Source of the DNA: an uncultured Clostridia bacterium
Lineage (GTDB): Bacteria > Bacillota > Clostridia > Oscillospirales > Acutalibacteraceae
Direction: 5' to 3'
DNA length: 5,043 nt
NCBI GenBank assembly: GCA_944381295.1
Contig: CALWKP010000230.1
Location: forward strand, 1-5,043
Part shown: positions 1 through 5,043 of the stretch, in pieces
Layout: every line of letters begins with the position of its first letter
Numbering within the stretch: position 1 is the stretch's first letter
Notes under the pieces: model-generated
Told to the model about the DNA's origin: nothing
Database searches by the model: none
The model's input: the letters and a program-made list of their open reading frames with translations, nothing else
Position numbers and translations under genes: made by a program

Positions 1-21
1 GCGCAACCAGCGACCACGTTC

Positions 22-67
22 AAGTAGAGTGGAAAATCTGAACACTCTTGATTTTGCCACTCTACTT
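22..67. repeat. Long imperfect inverted repeat (hairpin) at the left edge
   Basis: Positions 22-38 (AAGTAGAGTGGAAAATC) are the reverse complement of 50-67 (GATTTTGCCACTCTACTT) except for one extra base in the right arm, giving about 17 pairs around an 11-base loop. The loop contains CACTCT (43-48), which could pair with AGAGTG (26-31) instead of the copy at 58-63, so two exclusive foldings exist. Neither side has a clean run of T directly after the stem, so it is not a textbook intrinsic terminator. The plus strand is T-rich from 68 to about 98, so weak termination of a gene lying left of the window is possible. Other options are the end of an insertion element or a dispersed hairpin repeat. 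The structure is certain at sequence level; its role is unknown. Confidence 0.7.
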
Positions 68-126
68 ACTTTCAAATCTAAAATTTCTTTTTAATCTTGT
101 TTGTACCCCTTGTACACCGATGCTTG

Positions 127-237
127 CTATTGCCAAAAGTTTTTTGTCTTCCTTCCTTGGGTAAGAATTGGGATAATGCCACAGATGATAAATAATAGAA
201 CCAGTTTGGTTTTTATGCTGTTTCTGAGTGATATCAT
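127..237 (-). pseudogene. Possible remnant of the N-terminus of a chemoreceptor or sensor membrane protein
   Basis: Reading the minus strand from ATG at 237 gives a 36-residue frame ending in TAG at 129-127. Its first 25 residues begin MISLRNSIKTKLVLLF and run on to a GIIPIL segment. A short basic stretch (R5, K9, K11) is followed by a hydrophobic segment (about residues 12-25) with a Pro near its end. This is the usual look of the cytoplasmic tip plus first membrane helix of methyl-accepting chemotaxis proteins and some sensor histidine kinases. A very good Shine-Dalgarno (AAGGGGAGG, plus positions 247-255) lies 9 bases ahead of the ATG. After the helix the sequence becomes polar and stops, so no periplasmic, HAMP or signalling part follows. 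An in-frame upstream ATG at 291 would add 18 residues but has a poorer ribosome site. I infer a decayed or truncated gene; it could also be a small membrane peptide, or chance. No promoter is evident between it and the transketolase terminator just upstream. Confidence 0.35.
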
Positions 238-321
238 AGCCCTCTGCCTCCCCTTCCATTTTATCAGGATAGCTTCTTTTTCCGCTTCCATTTTTTCTTT
301 ATTTCCTGAATCAGAGACAGC

Positions 322-365
322 AAAAAACCGGACCTGCCATCCTAAAAGGACAACAGATCCGGTTT
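322..365 (-). terminator. Rho-independent terminator of the transketolase operon
   Basis: On the minus strand a stem of 18 pairs (several G-T) forms between 365-348 (AAACCGGATCTGTTGTCC) and 342-325 (GGATGGCAGGTCCGGTTT). The loop is TTTTA, and the stem runs into a T tract ending at 322. It lies about 40 bases after the stop codon of the downstream transketolase gene, in the right orientation. The base of the stem also contains an A run on the 5' side, so some bidirectional action is conceivable, but the plus strand has no gene pointing at it. Confidence 0.9.
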
Positions 366-404
366 ATCGTACCATATGGTATTTTAATTTCCCTGGAAAT
401 CTTC

Positions 405-1349
405 TTATTTCTTCAAAGCAGTTTTCACAACTTCTTCAATATGAGAAGCGCACAGCCCAAACTGTTCCAGAAGCTTTACTGCCGGACCGGAATGACCGAA
501 TTCATCGTTTACACCGATCTTAACCACACGAGTCGGGCATTCTTCGCACAGGACACTGCTGACTGCTTCGCCCAAACCGCCGATCACGTTATGCTCTTCT
601 GCTGTAACGATCAAACCGGTTTCTTTCGCTGCTTTGACGATCAGTTCGCGGTCGAGCGGTTTGATCGTATGAATGTCGATCACACGCGCATCAATACCCT
701 GCTCTGCCAATGCTTTCGCAGCCTTCAGGGATTCGCCCACAAGGAGTCCGGTTGCCACGATCGTGACATCCTTCCCGTCACGCAGGGTGATTCCCTTGCC
801 AATTTCAAACTTGTAGTCATCGTTGTTGTTTACGCTCTCAACTGCAAGCCTTCCCAGACGGATATATACCGGACCATAATGTTCGATCGCTGCTTTTACA
901 GCTGCTTTCATCTCGTAATGATCCGCAGGATTCAGCACTACCATGCCAGGAATCGAACGCATCAGAGCAATATCTTCATTGCATTGATGGGTTGCACCGT
1001 CTTCCCCAACAGAAATACCTGCATGGGAGCCGACAATTTTGACATTCAGTTTCGGATATGCCACGGAGTTACGGACCTGCTCAAAAGCACGGCCAGCTGA
1101 AAACATTGCAAACGATGCTGCAAACGGAATTTTCCCGCAAGTGGCAAGTCCTGCCGCAATGCCGACCATATTGCATTCTGCAATTCCGCAATCGATAAAG
1201 CGATCCGGATATTTTTTCTTGAACATCCCGGTTTTTGTTGCAGCCGCAAGGTCTGCATCCAGGACAACAACTTCAGGGTACTGCTCTGCAAGCTCAGTCA
1301 GCGCCATACCGAAGCTTTCTCTTGTTGCATATTTTACTACTTCCGCCAT
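405..1349 (-). CDS. tkt: Transketolase, C-terminal subunit (split type)
   Basis: This is the 314-residue C-terminal half of transketolase: the pyrimidine-binding (Pyr) domain in roughly residues 1-170 and the transketolase C-terminal domain from about 185 to the end. It acts in the cytoplasm with the N-terminal subunit encoded just upstream, moving two-carbon ketol units between sugar phosphates in the non-oxidative pentose phosphate pathway. Family landmarks visible are GIAECNMVG (residues 55-63), whose Glu58 fits the glutamate that activates thiamine diphosphate, and SHAGISVGEDGATHQ (108-122), whose His109 fits the substrate-contacting His of one-chain enzymes. The C-terminal domain has the IDIHTIKPLD segment (224-233) and GLGEAVSSVL (258-267). 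The start ATG overlaps the upstream stop by one base (TAATG), with GGAGG at plus 1357-1361 seven bases ahead, suggesting translational coupling. The length is normal for the split form. Related heterodimers serve other ketose phosphates (for example apulose 4-phosphate), but no such genes are nearby, so ordinary transketolase is preferred. Confidence 0.95.
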   Translation of the reverse strand: MAEVVKYATRESFGMALTELAEQYPEVVVLDADLAAATKTGMFKKKYPDRFIDCGIAECNMVGIAAGLATCGKIPFAASFAMFSAGRAFEQVRNSVAYPKLNVKIVGSHAGISVGEDGATHQCNEDIALMRSIPGMVVLNPADHYEMKAAVKAAIEHYGPVYIRLGRLAVESVNNNDDYKFEIGKGITLRDGKDVTIVATGLLVGESLKAAKALAEQGIDARVIDIHTIKPLDRELIVKAAKETGLIVTAEEHNVIGGLGEAVSSVLCEECPTRVVKIGVNDEFGHSGPAVKLLEQFGLCASHIEEVVKTALKK

Positions 1350-2194
1350 TATTCTGCCTCCAATCCGGACAGGATCTTATTCAGATCCGCCATCGCTACT
1401 TCATACTGTTCCGCGTTCGGAGCAGCGCCATGCCAACCAACCTGGTTTTCCATAAAGGAAACATCTTTTCCCTTAATGGTCTTGGCAATAATAACGCTTG
1501 GCTTGCCTTTTACTGTCTTAGCATGGTTGAACGCAGCTTCTATCTCGTCAAAATCATGGCCGTTGATCTTCTGCACATCAAAACCAAACGCTTCAAATTT
1601 CTTGTCAATCGGCTCTACGCCGCCAACTTCTTCTACCGGACCATCAATCTGTAATCCATTGCTGTCTACGATCAGGCACAAGTTGTCCAGGTGATGGTGT
1701 CCAGCAAACATGGATGCTTCCCAAACCTGTCCTTCCTCAATCTCGCCATCGCCAAGCAGGCAATAAACACGATAATCTTTCTTATCCAATTTGCCCGCCA
1801 GAGCAATCCCGCAGGCTGCGGAGATTCCCTGTCCGAGAGATCCGGAACTCATGTCAACGCCAGGTGTCCCCTTCATATCCGGATGCCCTTGCAGCATCGC
1901 ACCAATATGCCGGAGGGATTTCAGTTCTTCCGGAGAGAAATATCCGCGCTGTGCCAGAGCAGAATACAGGCCCGGGCAGGTATGTCCTTTCGACAGTACA
2001 AAACGATCCCTGTTTTCATCCTTCGGATTCTTTGGATCGATGTTCATCTCCTTAAAATACAGATAGGTGTAGATATCCGCTGCGGAAAGGGAGCCACCCG
2101 GATGACCGGACTTCGCGTTGAAAACACCTTCGATGATCCCCATCCTGATTTTACATGCTGTGATCTTCAAACTCTTTTTCTCTGCGTTTTCCAT
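1349..2194 (-). CDS. tkt: Transketolase, N-terminal subunit (split type, thiamine diphosphate-binding)
   Basis: This 281-residue protein is the N-terminal half of transketolase, which holds the diphosphate end of the cofactor; it needs the C-terminal subunit from the next gene to form the active site at the dimer interface. The thiamine-diphosphate motif is clear: GDG at 148-150 followed by DSNG at 177-180, with Glu153/Glu154 and Asn179 placed as in the family. Histidines of known one-chain transketolases are matched by His31 (SGHPGG), His71 (SKGHTCPG), His104 (QGHPD) and His255 (GWHGAAP). GSLGQGIS (118-125) is also typical. I chose ATG 2194 because AGAAAGGA (plus 2201-2208) sits six bases ahead and the protein then begins just before the first conserved helix. 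The frame stays open for 34 more codons to a TTG at 2296, but that TTG has no ribosome site and the extra residues look non-coding. It is the first gene of a two-gene operon with its own promoter and leader. Confidence 0.95.
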   Translation of the reverse strand: MENAEKKSLKITACKIRMGIIEGVFNAKSGHPGGSLSAADIYTYLYFKEMNIDPKNPKDENRDRFVLSKGHTCPGLYSALAQRGYFSPEELKSLRHIGAMLQGHPDMKGTPGVDMSSGSLGQGISAACGIALAGKLDKKDYRVYCLLGDGEIEEGQVWEASMFAGHHHLDNLCLIVDSNGLQIDGPVEEVGGVEPIDKKFEAFGFDVQKINGHDFDEIEAAFNHAKTVKGKPSVIIAKTIKGKDVSFMENQVGWHGAAPNAEQYEVAMADLNKILSGLEAE

Positions 2195-2325
2195 ATGATT
2201 TCCTTTCTTCCGGCTTGGATTTTGCTTTTGCCTGCCCTGCTGCCGGACGCCGGACAAGCTTCTCTCATAACAGGATCCCTGACCTTTTGAGAACAATGCG
2301 GGATGATGAAAGCATCCACATTATT
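2195..2325 (-). promoter_or_regulatory. Leader (5' untranslated region) of the transketolase operon
   Basis: If transcription starts about seven bases past the -10 box, the mRNA has a leader of about 130 nt. It contains a tandem duplication of GTCCGGC (plus 2242-2255), a short CAGG-GAT-CCTG hairpin (about 2270-2280) and GGATG/CATCC near its 5' end (about 2300-2316). TCCGGC in either copy of the duplication can pair with GCCGGA (plus 2209-2214), which directly abuts the Shine-Dalgarno at 2201-2208. GCTTG (plus 2255-2259) could instead pair with CAAGC (plus 2213-2217), and the two pairings exclude one another. The overall fold matches no riboswitch class I recognise. Control of ribosome access is only an inference; the motifs themselves are directly visible. 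Confidence 0.4.
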
Positions 2326-2331
2326 GTATTA

Positions 2332-2360
2332 ATAATAGCATATCTTGCAGGTAAAATCCA
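2332..2360 (-). promoter_or_regulatory. Probable promoter of the transketolase operon
   Basis: On the minus strand TGCTATTAT (plus 2332-2340) is an extended -10 element (TG, one base, TATTAT). Seventeen bases further up is TGGATT (plus 2355-2360), a poor -35 with three of six consensus matches, which an extended -10 can tolerate. The position fits the divergent gene arrangement and leaves a leader of about 130 nt. It is the best sigma-A-like site I can see on this strand. Confidence 0.5.
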
Positions 2361-2369
2361 CTGTTTTCC

Positions 2370-2397
2370 TTGACAAACATCCCTCGTCAAATAAAAT
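2370..2397 (+). promoter_or_regulatory. Candidate upstream promoter for degV, with an inverted repeat over the -35
   Basis: TTGACA (2370-2375) and TAAAAT (2392-2397) are separated by 16 bases, a near-consensus sigma-A promoter pointing toward degV, with a leader of about 160 nt to the chosen start. The -35 box is also the left half of an inverted repeat TTGAC (2370-2374), 11 bases, GTCAA (2386-2390), whose right half falls in the spacer. A repressor or activator binding there would compete with RNA polymerase. The repeat is short, so the operator idea is tentative. Confidence 0.45.
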
Positions 2398-2456
2398 TCA
2401 TTTCTATGGTTTCATAAAAAAGATTTCACGCTTTTCTTCCTTTTTATCGGAAAGCA

Positions 2457-2484
2457 TTGAAAACGATCAAAAAAATGATACAAT
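2457..2484 (+). promoter_or_regulatory. Probable proximal promoter of degV
   Basis: TTGAAA (2457-2462) and TACAAT (2479-2484) are separated by 16 bases in an A-rich context, with five of six matches in each box to the vegetative consensus. The expected start near 2491 lies about 75 bases ahead of the chosen TTG start codon and about 35 ahead of the alternative ATG. This is the stronger of the two candidates on positional grounds. Confidence 0.65.
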
Positions 2485-2555
2485 ATGGAAAGAAGTTCTT
2501 TTGGGATTTTTCTAAGAAATATTTATGCCAAAGTTTATGAAATGCTTTGGAAGAT

Positions 2556-2561
2556 GGGGTG
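2556..2561 (+). promoter_or_regulatory. Ribosome binding site that decides the degV start
   Basis: GGGGTG (2556-2561) can pair with the 16S anti-Shine-Dalgarno sequence allowing one G-U pair, and sits five bases before TTG 2567. The competing ATG at 2525 is preceded only by AAGAAATATTT, a weak site. Confidence 0.5.
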
Positions 2562-2566
2562 TTTTT

Positions 2567-3424
2567 TTGGCAAAGGGTATCATTTTGACCGCTGACAGCA
2601 CATGCGACCTTGGTAATGAGCTTAAAGGAAAATATCAGGTACACTATTATCCTTACCACATTATCCTCGGAGATCAACAATATACCGATAATGTCGATAT
2701 CTTTCCTGATGATCTCTATCGTGCGTATCGTGAAAAAAAACTGCTTCCCAAAACTGCCGCAATCAGTATGACGGAATATTATGACTTTTTTGCCGGATGG
2801 GTCCAGGATGGATATGACGTCATTCATCTGAATCTTGGTTCCGGGATCTCTGCGGCTCATCAAAATTGTTGTCTCGCTGCGCAATCCTTAGGTCATGTCT
2901 ATGTTATTGATTCCTGTTCCCTTTCTACCGGGACGGGCCATCTTGTGATCGAGGCTGCTGAGCGAATTGCCCGTGGCATGCCTGCTCAACAAATTTATGA
3001 AGAGATCACCGAACTGATCCCGAAAGTCCACGCCAGTTTTATCCTGGATACTTTGGAATTCATGCATGCCGGAGGTCGTTGCTCCTCTGTTACGGCGCTT
3101 GGCGCGAATCTCTTAAAATTAAAGCCCTGTATCGAAGTCAGCGCATCTGGACACGGCTCCATGTCCGTTGGCAAAAAATATCGCGGCGATCTGGATAAAG
3201 TCCTTCGTCAGTATATCCGGGATAAGCTTGCAGCATATCCTGATATCAAGACTGACCGTGTCTTTATCACTCACTCCGGAATCTCCGAGGAACGTATCGC
3301 ACTTGTGCAGGACGAATTACAGCAGCATGCTTCCTTCCAGGAAACTTATATCACCAGGGCTAGCTGTACTATTTCTTGCCACTGCGGCCCCAATACCCTT
3401 GGTATTCTTTTCATGACAAAATAG
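2567..3424 (+). CDS. degV: DegV family protein (FakB-like fatty acid-binding protein)
   Basis: DegV/FakB proteins are cytosolic carriers that hold one fatty acid so that the kinase FakA can phosphorylate it for phospholipid synthesis. Numbering from TTG 2567 (285 residues, typical length), the landmarks are TADSTCDL (8-15), KTAAISMTEYYDFF (62-75), LGSGISAAHQNC (90-101, the equivalent of the usual SSGLSGTYQSA), YVIDS (112-116), the LEFMHAGGR segment (163-171) that matches the family LxYLxKGGR, and a C-terminal CHCGPNTLGILF (271-282) matching the usual HxGPGxxGxxF. Ser92 and nearby positions are where FakB proteins bind the carboxylate. With the alternative ATG 2525 the protein gains 14 residues (MPKFMKCFGRWGVF) that relatives normally lack. 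No fakA is in view, so partner and ligand are inferred. It is a separate unit, divergent from transketolase; a hairpin near the stop codon is weak. Cys100-Cys101 replacing small residues in the ligand loop is slightly unusual. Confidence 0.92.
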   Translation: MAKGIILTADSTCDLGNELKGKYQVHYYPYHIILGDQQYTDNVDIFPDDLYRAYREKKLLPKTAAISMTEYYDFFAGWVQDGYDVIHLNLGSGISAAHQNCCLAAQSLGHVYVIDSCSLSTGTGHLVIEAAERIARGMPAQQIYEEITELIPKVHASFILDTLEFMHAGGRCSSVTALGANLLKLKPCIEVSASGHGSMSVGKKYRGDLDKVLRQYIRDKLAAYPDIKTDRVFITHSGISEERIALVQDELQQHASFQETYITRASCTISCHCGPNTLGILFMTK

Positions 3425-3444
3425 ATTCTTCCCGTAATTTTTGA

Positions 3445-3473
3445 TTGACTATTGTCTGGGAAAGCTATAAAAT
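3445..3473 (+). promoter_or_regulatory. Promoter of the GNAT acetyltransferase gene
   Basis: TTGACT (3445-3450) and TAAAAT (3468-3473) are 17 bases apart, a good sigma-A-like promoter placed just after the degV stop codon. The expected start near 3480 gives a leader of about 40 nt to the ATG at 3520. Because of this the in-frame TTG at 3445 is better read as the -35 box than as a start codon. Confidence 0.6.
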
Positions 3474-3503
3474 AGATAAGGTCTGCAAACAGATCTCTGC
3501 TGT

Positions 3504-3510
3504 AAGGGGA
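3504..3510 (+). promoter_or_regulatory. Ribosome binding site that fixes the GNAT start
   Basis: AAGGGGA (3504-3510) lies nine bases ahead of ATG 3520. No comparable site precedes the earlier in-frame TTG at 3445 or the later ATG at 3532. Confidence 0.7.
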
Positions 3511-3519
3511 TGGGCTGAA

Positions 3520-4002
3520 ATGATCCGGGAAATGAGGCCTCAGGAATATCCTCTTTTGGAATTTTTTCTGTATGAGGCTATTTTTCAAAAGGAAGGTGTT
3601 CCCCGCATTTCCAGAGATATCGTGCATTCTCCTGAGCTGCAAAAATATATTCAGGACTTCGGAAAAATTCCCGGCGACCATTGTCTGTGCGCAGAATTTG
3701 ACGGAAAGGTTGTCGGTGCCGTTTGGGTACGGCTGATGGATGGATTCGCCAATTTGGGAAAAGATATCCCGGAGCTTGCTGTTTCCCTTGACAAAGCGTA
3801 CCGCGGCAAAGGAACCGGTACCTGTTTGATAGAACAAATGCTCTCTGCCCTTGCACAAAAAGGGTATCCGGCAGTTTCCCTTTCTGTGCAGAAAGAGAAT
3901 CCAGCTGCCCGGCTTTATCAAAGGTTGGGGTTCCGGATGATCAAAGAGCATGGCGAAGAATGGATTATGGCTTGTATCTTACAGCCGGAACAGCATCCCT
4001 GA
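3520..4002 (+). CDS. GNAT family N-acetyltransferase
   Basis: This 160-residue protein would transfer an acetyl group from acetyl-CoA to an amine. The fold order fits GNAT: an N-terminal strand and helix (MIREMRPQEYPLLEFFLYEA, 1-20), a central strand pair (LCAEFDGKVVGAVWV, 56-70), motif A with the CoA pyrophosphate loop RGKGTG (95-100) directly after the beta-bulge strand ELAVSLDKAY, and motif B NPAARLYQRLGF (127-138). The length is usual for stand-alone GNATs. The substrate cannot be told from the sequence. It could be a small molecule, an antibiotic-like amine, or a protein N-terminus; the region around residues 20-50 that shapes the acceptor pocket matches nothing I can name. The start was chosen from the ribosome site at 3504-3510 and the promoter at 3445-3473; an in-frame TTG at 3445 would add 25 residues. 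The gene follows degV after 95 bases but seems to be transcribed on its own. Its stop codon lies in the loop of a terminator-like hairpin. Confidence 0.9.
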   Translation: MIREMRPQEYPLLEFFLYEAIFQKEGVPRISRDIVHSPELQKYIQDFGKIPGDHCLCAEFDGKVVGAVWVRLMDGFANLGKDIPELAVSLDKAYRGKGTGTCLIEQMLSALAQKGYPAVSLSVQKENPAARLYQRLGFRMIKEHGEEWIMACILQPEQHP

Positions 4003-4023
4003 TCCGGCTGTGTTTATATTTTC
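3980..4023 (+). terminator. Terminator-like hairpin spanning the GNAT stop codon
   Basis: ACAGCCGGA (3981-3989) is a perfect complement of TCCGGCTGT (4003-4011), giving nine GC-rich pairs around a 13-base loop whose last three bases are the TGA stop codon (4000-4002). It is followed by a T-rich but interrupted tail, GTTTATATTTTC (4012-4023). The tail is less regular than in the best intrinsic terminators, so partial read-through into prfC is possible. Confidence 0.6.
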
Positions 4024-4041
4024 GAGAGAAATCTGATCTGT

Positions 4042-4046
4042 GGAGG
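4042..4046 (+). promoter_or_regulatory. Ribosome binding site that supports a TTG start for prfC
   Basis: GGAGG (4042-4046) lies seven bases ahead of TTG 4054. There is no ATG or GTG in this frame before the G1 motif, so the TTG is the only reasonable start. Confidence 0.8.
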
Positions 4047-4053
4047 AAAGAAC

Positions 4054-5043
4054 TTGGCGGATTTTAGAAATGAAATAGAAAAACGGCGTACTTTTGCAAT
4101 TATCTCGCATCCTGACGCCGGTAAAACCACTTTAACTGAAAAATTTCTGCTGTACGGCGGTGCCATTACTCTTGCAGGTGCGGTAAAAGGAAAAAAAGCG
4201 GCACGTCATGCGGTATCGGACTGGATGGAAATTGAGAAGCAAAGAGGAATCTCGGTCACTTCTTCGGTAATGCAGTTCAATTATGAAGGATTCTGCATCA
4301 ACATTCTGGACACCCCAGGGCATGAGGACTTCTCGGAAGATACCTATCGGACATTGATGGCGGCCGATTCCGCCGTAATGGTGATCGACGCTTCCAAAGG
4401 TGTTGAACAGCAGACCCGCAAACTGTTTAAAGTATGTCTGCTGCGGGATATCCCGATCTTTACGTTCATTAACAAAATGGACCGCGAAGCACGCGATCCA
4501 TTCGACCTTATGGAAGAAATCGAGAATGAACTTGGCATTAAAACTTATCCTATTAACTGGCCAATCGGTTGCGGCAAAGAGTTTAAGGGCGTATATGACC
4601 GCAACAAACGGGAAATCCTTGCATTTCATTCCGACAGCGATCAGGTTAACGGACAAAAGGATGTCCGGGCGGTGGAAGTCAAGCTGGATGACCCTTCCCT
4701 TGACGAAATGATTGGACCGCTCCTGCATGAGCGCCTTTCCGACGACGTAGAACTTCTGGATGGTGCTGGCGATGAATTTGATCTGGAACTTGTGCGTCAC
4801 GGGAAACTTTCGCCGGTATTTTTCGGTTCCGCACTGACTAACTTCGGTGTAGAGCCTTTCCTGGAAGAGTTCTTAAAGATGACGACTTCTCCTTTGCCGC
4901 GAAAATCCGACATTGGGAACATCGATCCATTTGACCCTGCATTTTCCGCATTTGTCTTTAAAATTCAGGCAAATATGAATAAAGCCCATCGCGACAGGAT
5001 TGCTTTCATGCGGATTTGTTCTGGAAAATTTGAAAAGGGCATG
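4054..5043 (+). CDS. prfC: Peptide chain release factor 3 (RF3), partial, 3' end outside the window
   Basis: RF3 is a GTPase that acts on the ribosome after peptide release and drives RF1 or RF2 off so that they recycle. The first 330 of an expected roughly 530 codons are present without a break. GTPase motifs are all visible: G1 HPDAGKTT (19-26), switch I/G2 region ending KQRGISVTSSVM (62-73), G3 DTPGH (86-90), G4 NKMD (140-143) and G5 around GSAL (258-261). PINWPIGCGKEFKGVYD after the G domain core, and the RF3-type EDFSEDTYRTL segment after G3, separate it from EF-G and other translational GTPases. The beta-barrel domain II begins near residue 297 (FSAFVFKIQANMN) and is cut by the window end. 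The start is TTG with GGAGG seven bases ahead; the N-terminus (ADFRNEIEKRRTFAIISHPDAG) has the length usual for RF3. I see no clear promoter in 4003-4053, so it may use read-through from the GNAT gene or a promoter I cannot recognise. Confidence 0.97.
   Translation, partial: MADFRNEIEKRRTFAIISHPDAGKTTLTEKFLLYGGAITLAGAVKGKKAARHAVSDWMEIEKQRGISVTSSVMQFNYEGFCINILDTPGHEDFSEDTYRTLMAADSAVMVIDASKGVEQQTRKLFKVCLLRDIPIFTFINKMDREARDPFDLMEEIENELGIKTYPINWPIGCGKEFKGVYDRNKREILAFHSDSDQVNGQKDVRAVEVKLDDPSLDEMIGPLLHERLSDDVELLDGAGDEFDLELVRHGKLSPVFFGSALTNFGVEPFLEEFLKMTTSPLPRKSDIGNIDPFDPAFSAFVFKIQANMNKAHRDRIAFMRICSGKFEKGM

Noticed and set aside
1..90. Minus-strand frame open to the left edge (about 30 codons)
   Set aside because: It is too short, lacks a start with a ribosome site, and passes through the hairpin; nothing supports coding.
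62..259. Minus-strand 65-residue reading frame (MEGEAEGYDITQ...)
   Set aside because: It has no ribosome site at its start, resembles no family I know, and runs in a different frame from the better-supported receptor-like segment.
101..523. Plus-strand 140-residue reading frame
   Set aside because: It crosses the transketolase terminator and enters the transketolase gene antisense, and has no family motif.
441..1100. Plus-strand 219-residue frame antisense to the transketolase C-terminal subunit
   Set aside because: The opposite strand carries clear transketolase motifs; this is its shadow.
1691..2290. Plus-strand 199-residue frame antisense to the transketolase N-terminal subunit
   Set aside because: It overlaps a well-supported gene and its leader, and shows no domain.
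2195..2296. 34-codon N-terminal extension of the transketolase N-subunit from TTG 2296
   Set aside because: The TTG has no ribosome site, the extension is unlike the family, and ATG 2194 has AGAAAGGA six bases ahead.
2444..2884. Minus-strand 146-residue frame across the degV 5' region
   Set aside because: It covers degV promoter elements and codons of a clear DegV domain; judged a shadow.
3392..3410. AATACC-CTT-GGTATT hairpin followed by CTTTTC near the degV stop codon
   Set aside because: The stem is only six AT-rich pairs and it encodes the conserved NTLGILF segment, so it is more likely coincidence than a terminator.
3346..3951. Minus-strand 201-residue frame over the acetyltransferase
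   Set aside because: The plus strand has GNAT motifs A and B; the antisense frame has none.
4132..4800. Minus-strand 222-residue frame antisense to prfC
   Set aside because: The plus strand encodes all RF3 GTPase motifs without a break; this is a shadow.

Overview
The window looks like an ordinary chromosomal stretch of a low- to mid-GC Gram-positive-type bacterium (Bacillota; Clostridia or Negativicutes is my best guess). This rests on the split two-gene transketolase, a DegV-family lipid-binding protein, purine-rich GGAGG-type ribosome binding sites, frequent TTG starts and sigma-A-like promoters. The genus cannot be decided from sequence reading alone. I did not find a defence system, CRISPR array, tRNA/rRNA or intact mobile element.

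Layout from left to right. Positions 1-321 hold no intact gene: a long imperfect hairpin lies at 22-67, and on the minus strand there is a short, well-started but quickly terminated reading frame (237-127) that resembles the extreme N-terminus of a chemoreceptor or sensor kinase. A strong intrinsic terminator (322-365, minus) ends the transketolase operon. Positions 405-2194 on the minus strand encode the two halves of transketolase: the N-terminal thiamine-diphosphate-binding subunit (2194-1349), then the C-terminal subunit (1349-405). The two are joined by a one-base TAATG stop/start overlap. The operon has a leader of about 130 nt and a probable extended -10 promoter at 2332-2360.

The divergent intergenic region (2195-2566) also carries two candidate plus-strand promoters. 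They drive a DegV/FakB-like fatty-acid-binding protein (2567-3424), which probably starts at TTG. A GNAT N-acetyltransferase (3520-4002) follows with its own promoter, and its stop codon lies inside the loop of a terminator-like hairpin. The window ends inside prfC, encoding peptide chain release factor 3 (from 4054, TTG start, first 330 codons present).

The genes do not form one pathway: they cover central carbon metabolism (non-oxidative pentose phosphate), fatty acid handling, a small-molecule or protein acetyltransferase of unknown substrate, and translation termination. Each appears to be its own transcription unit except the transketolase pair. The most useful new details here are regulatory and start-site calls, plus the receptor-like remnant and hairpin at the left edge.
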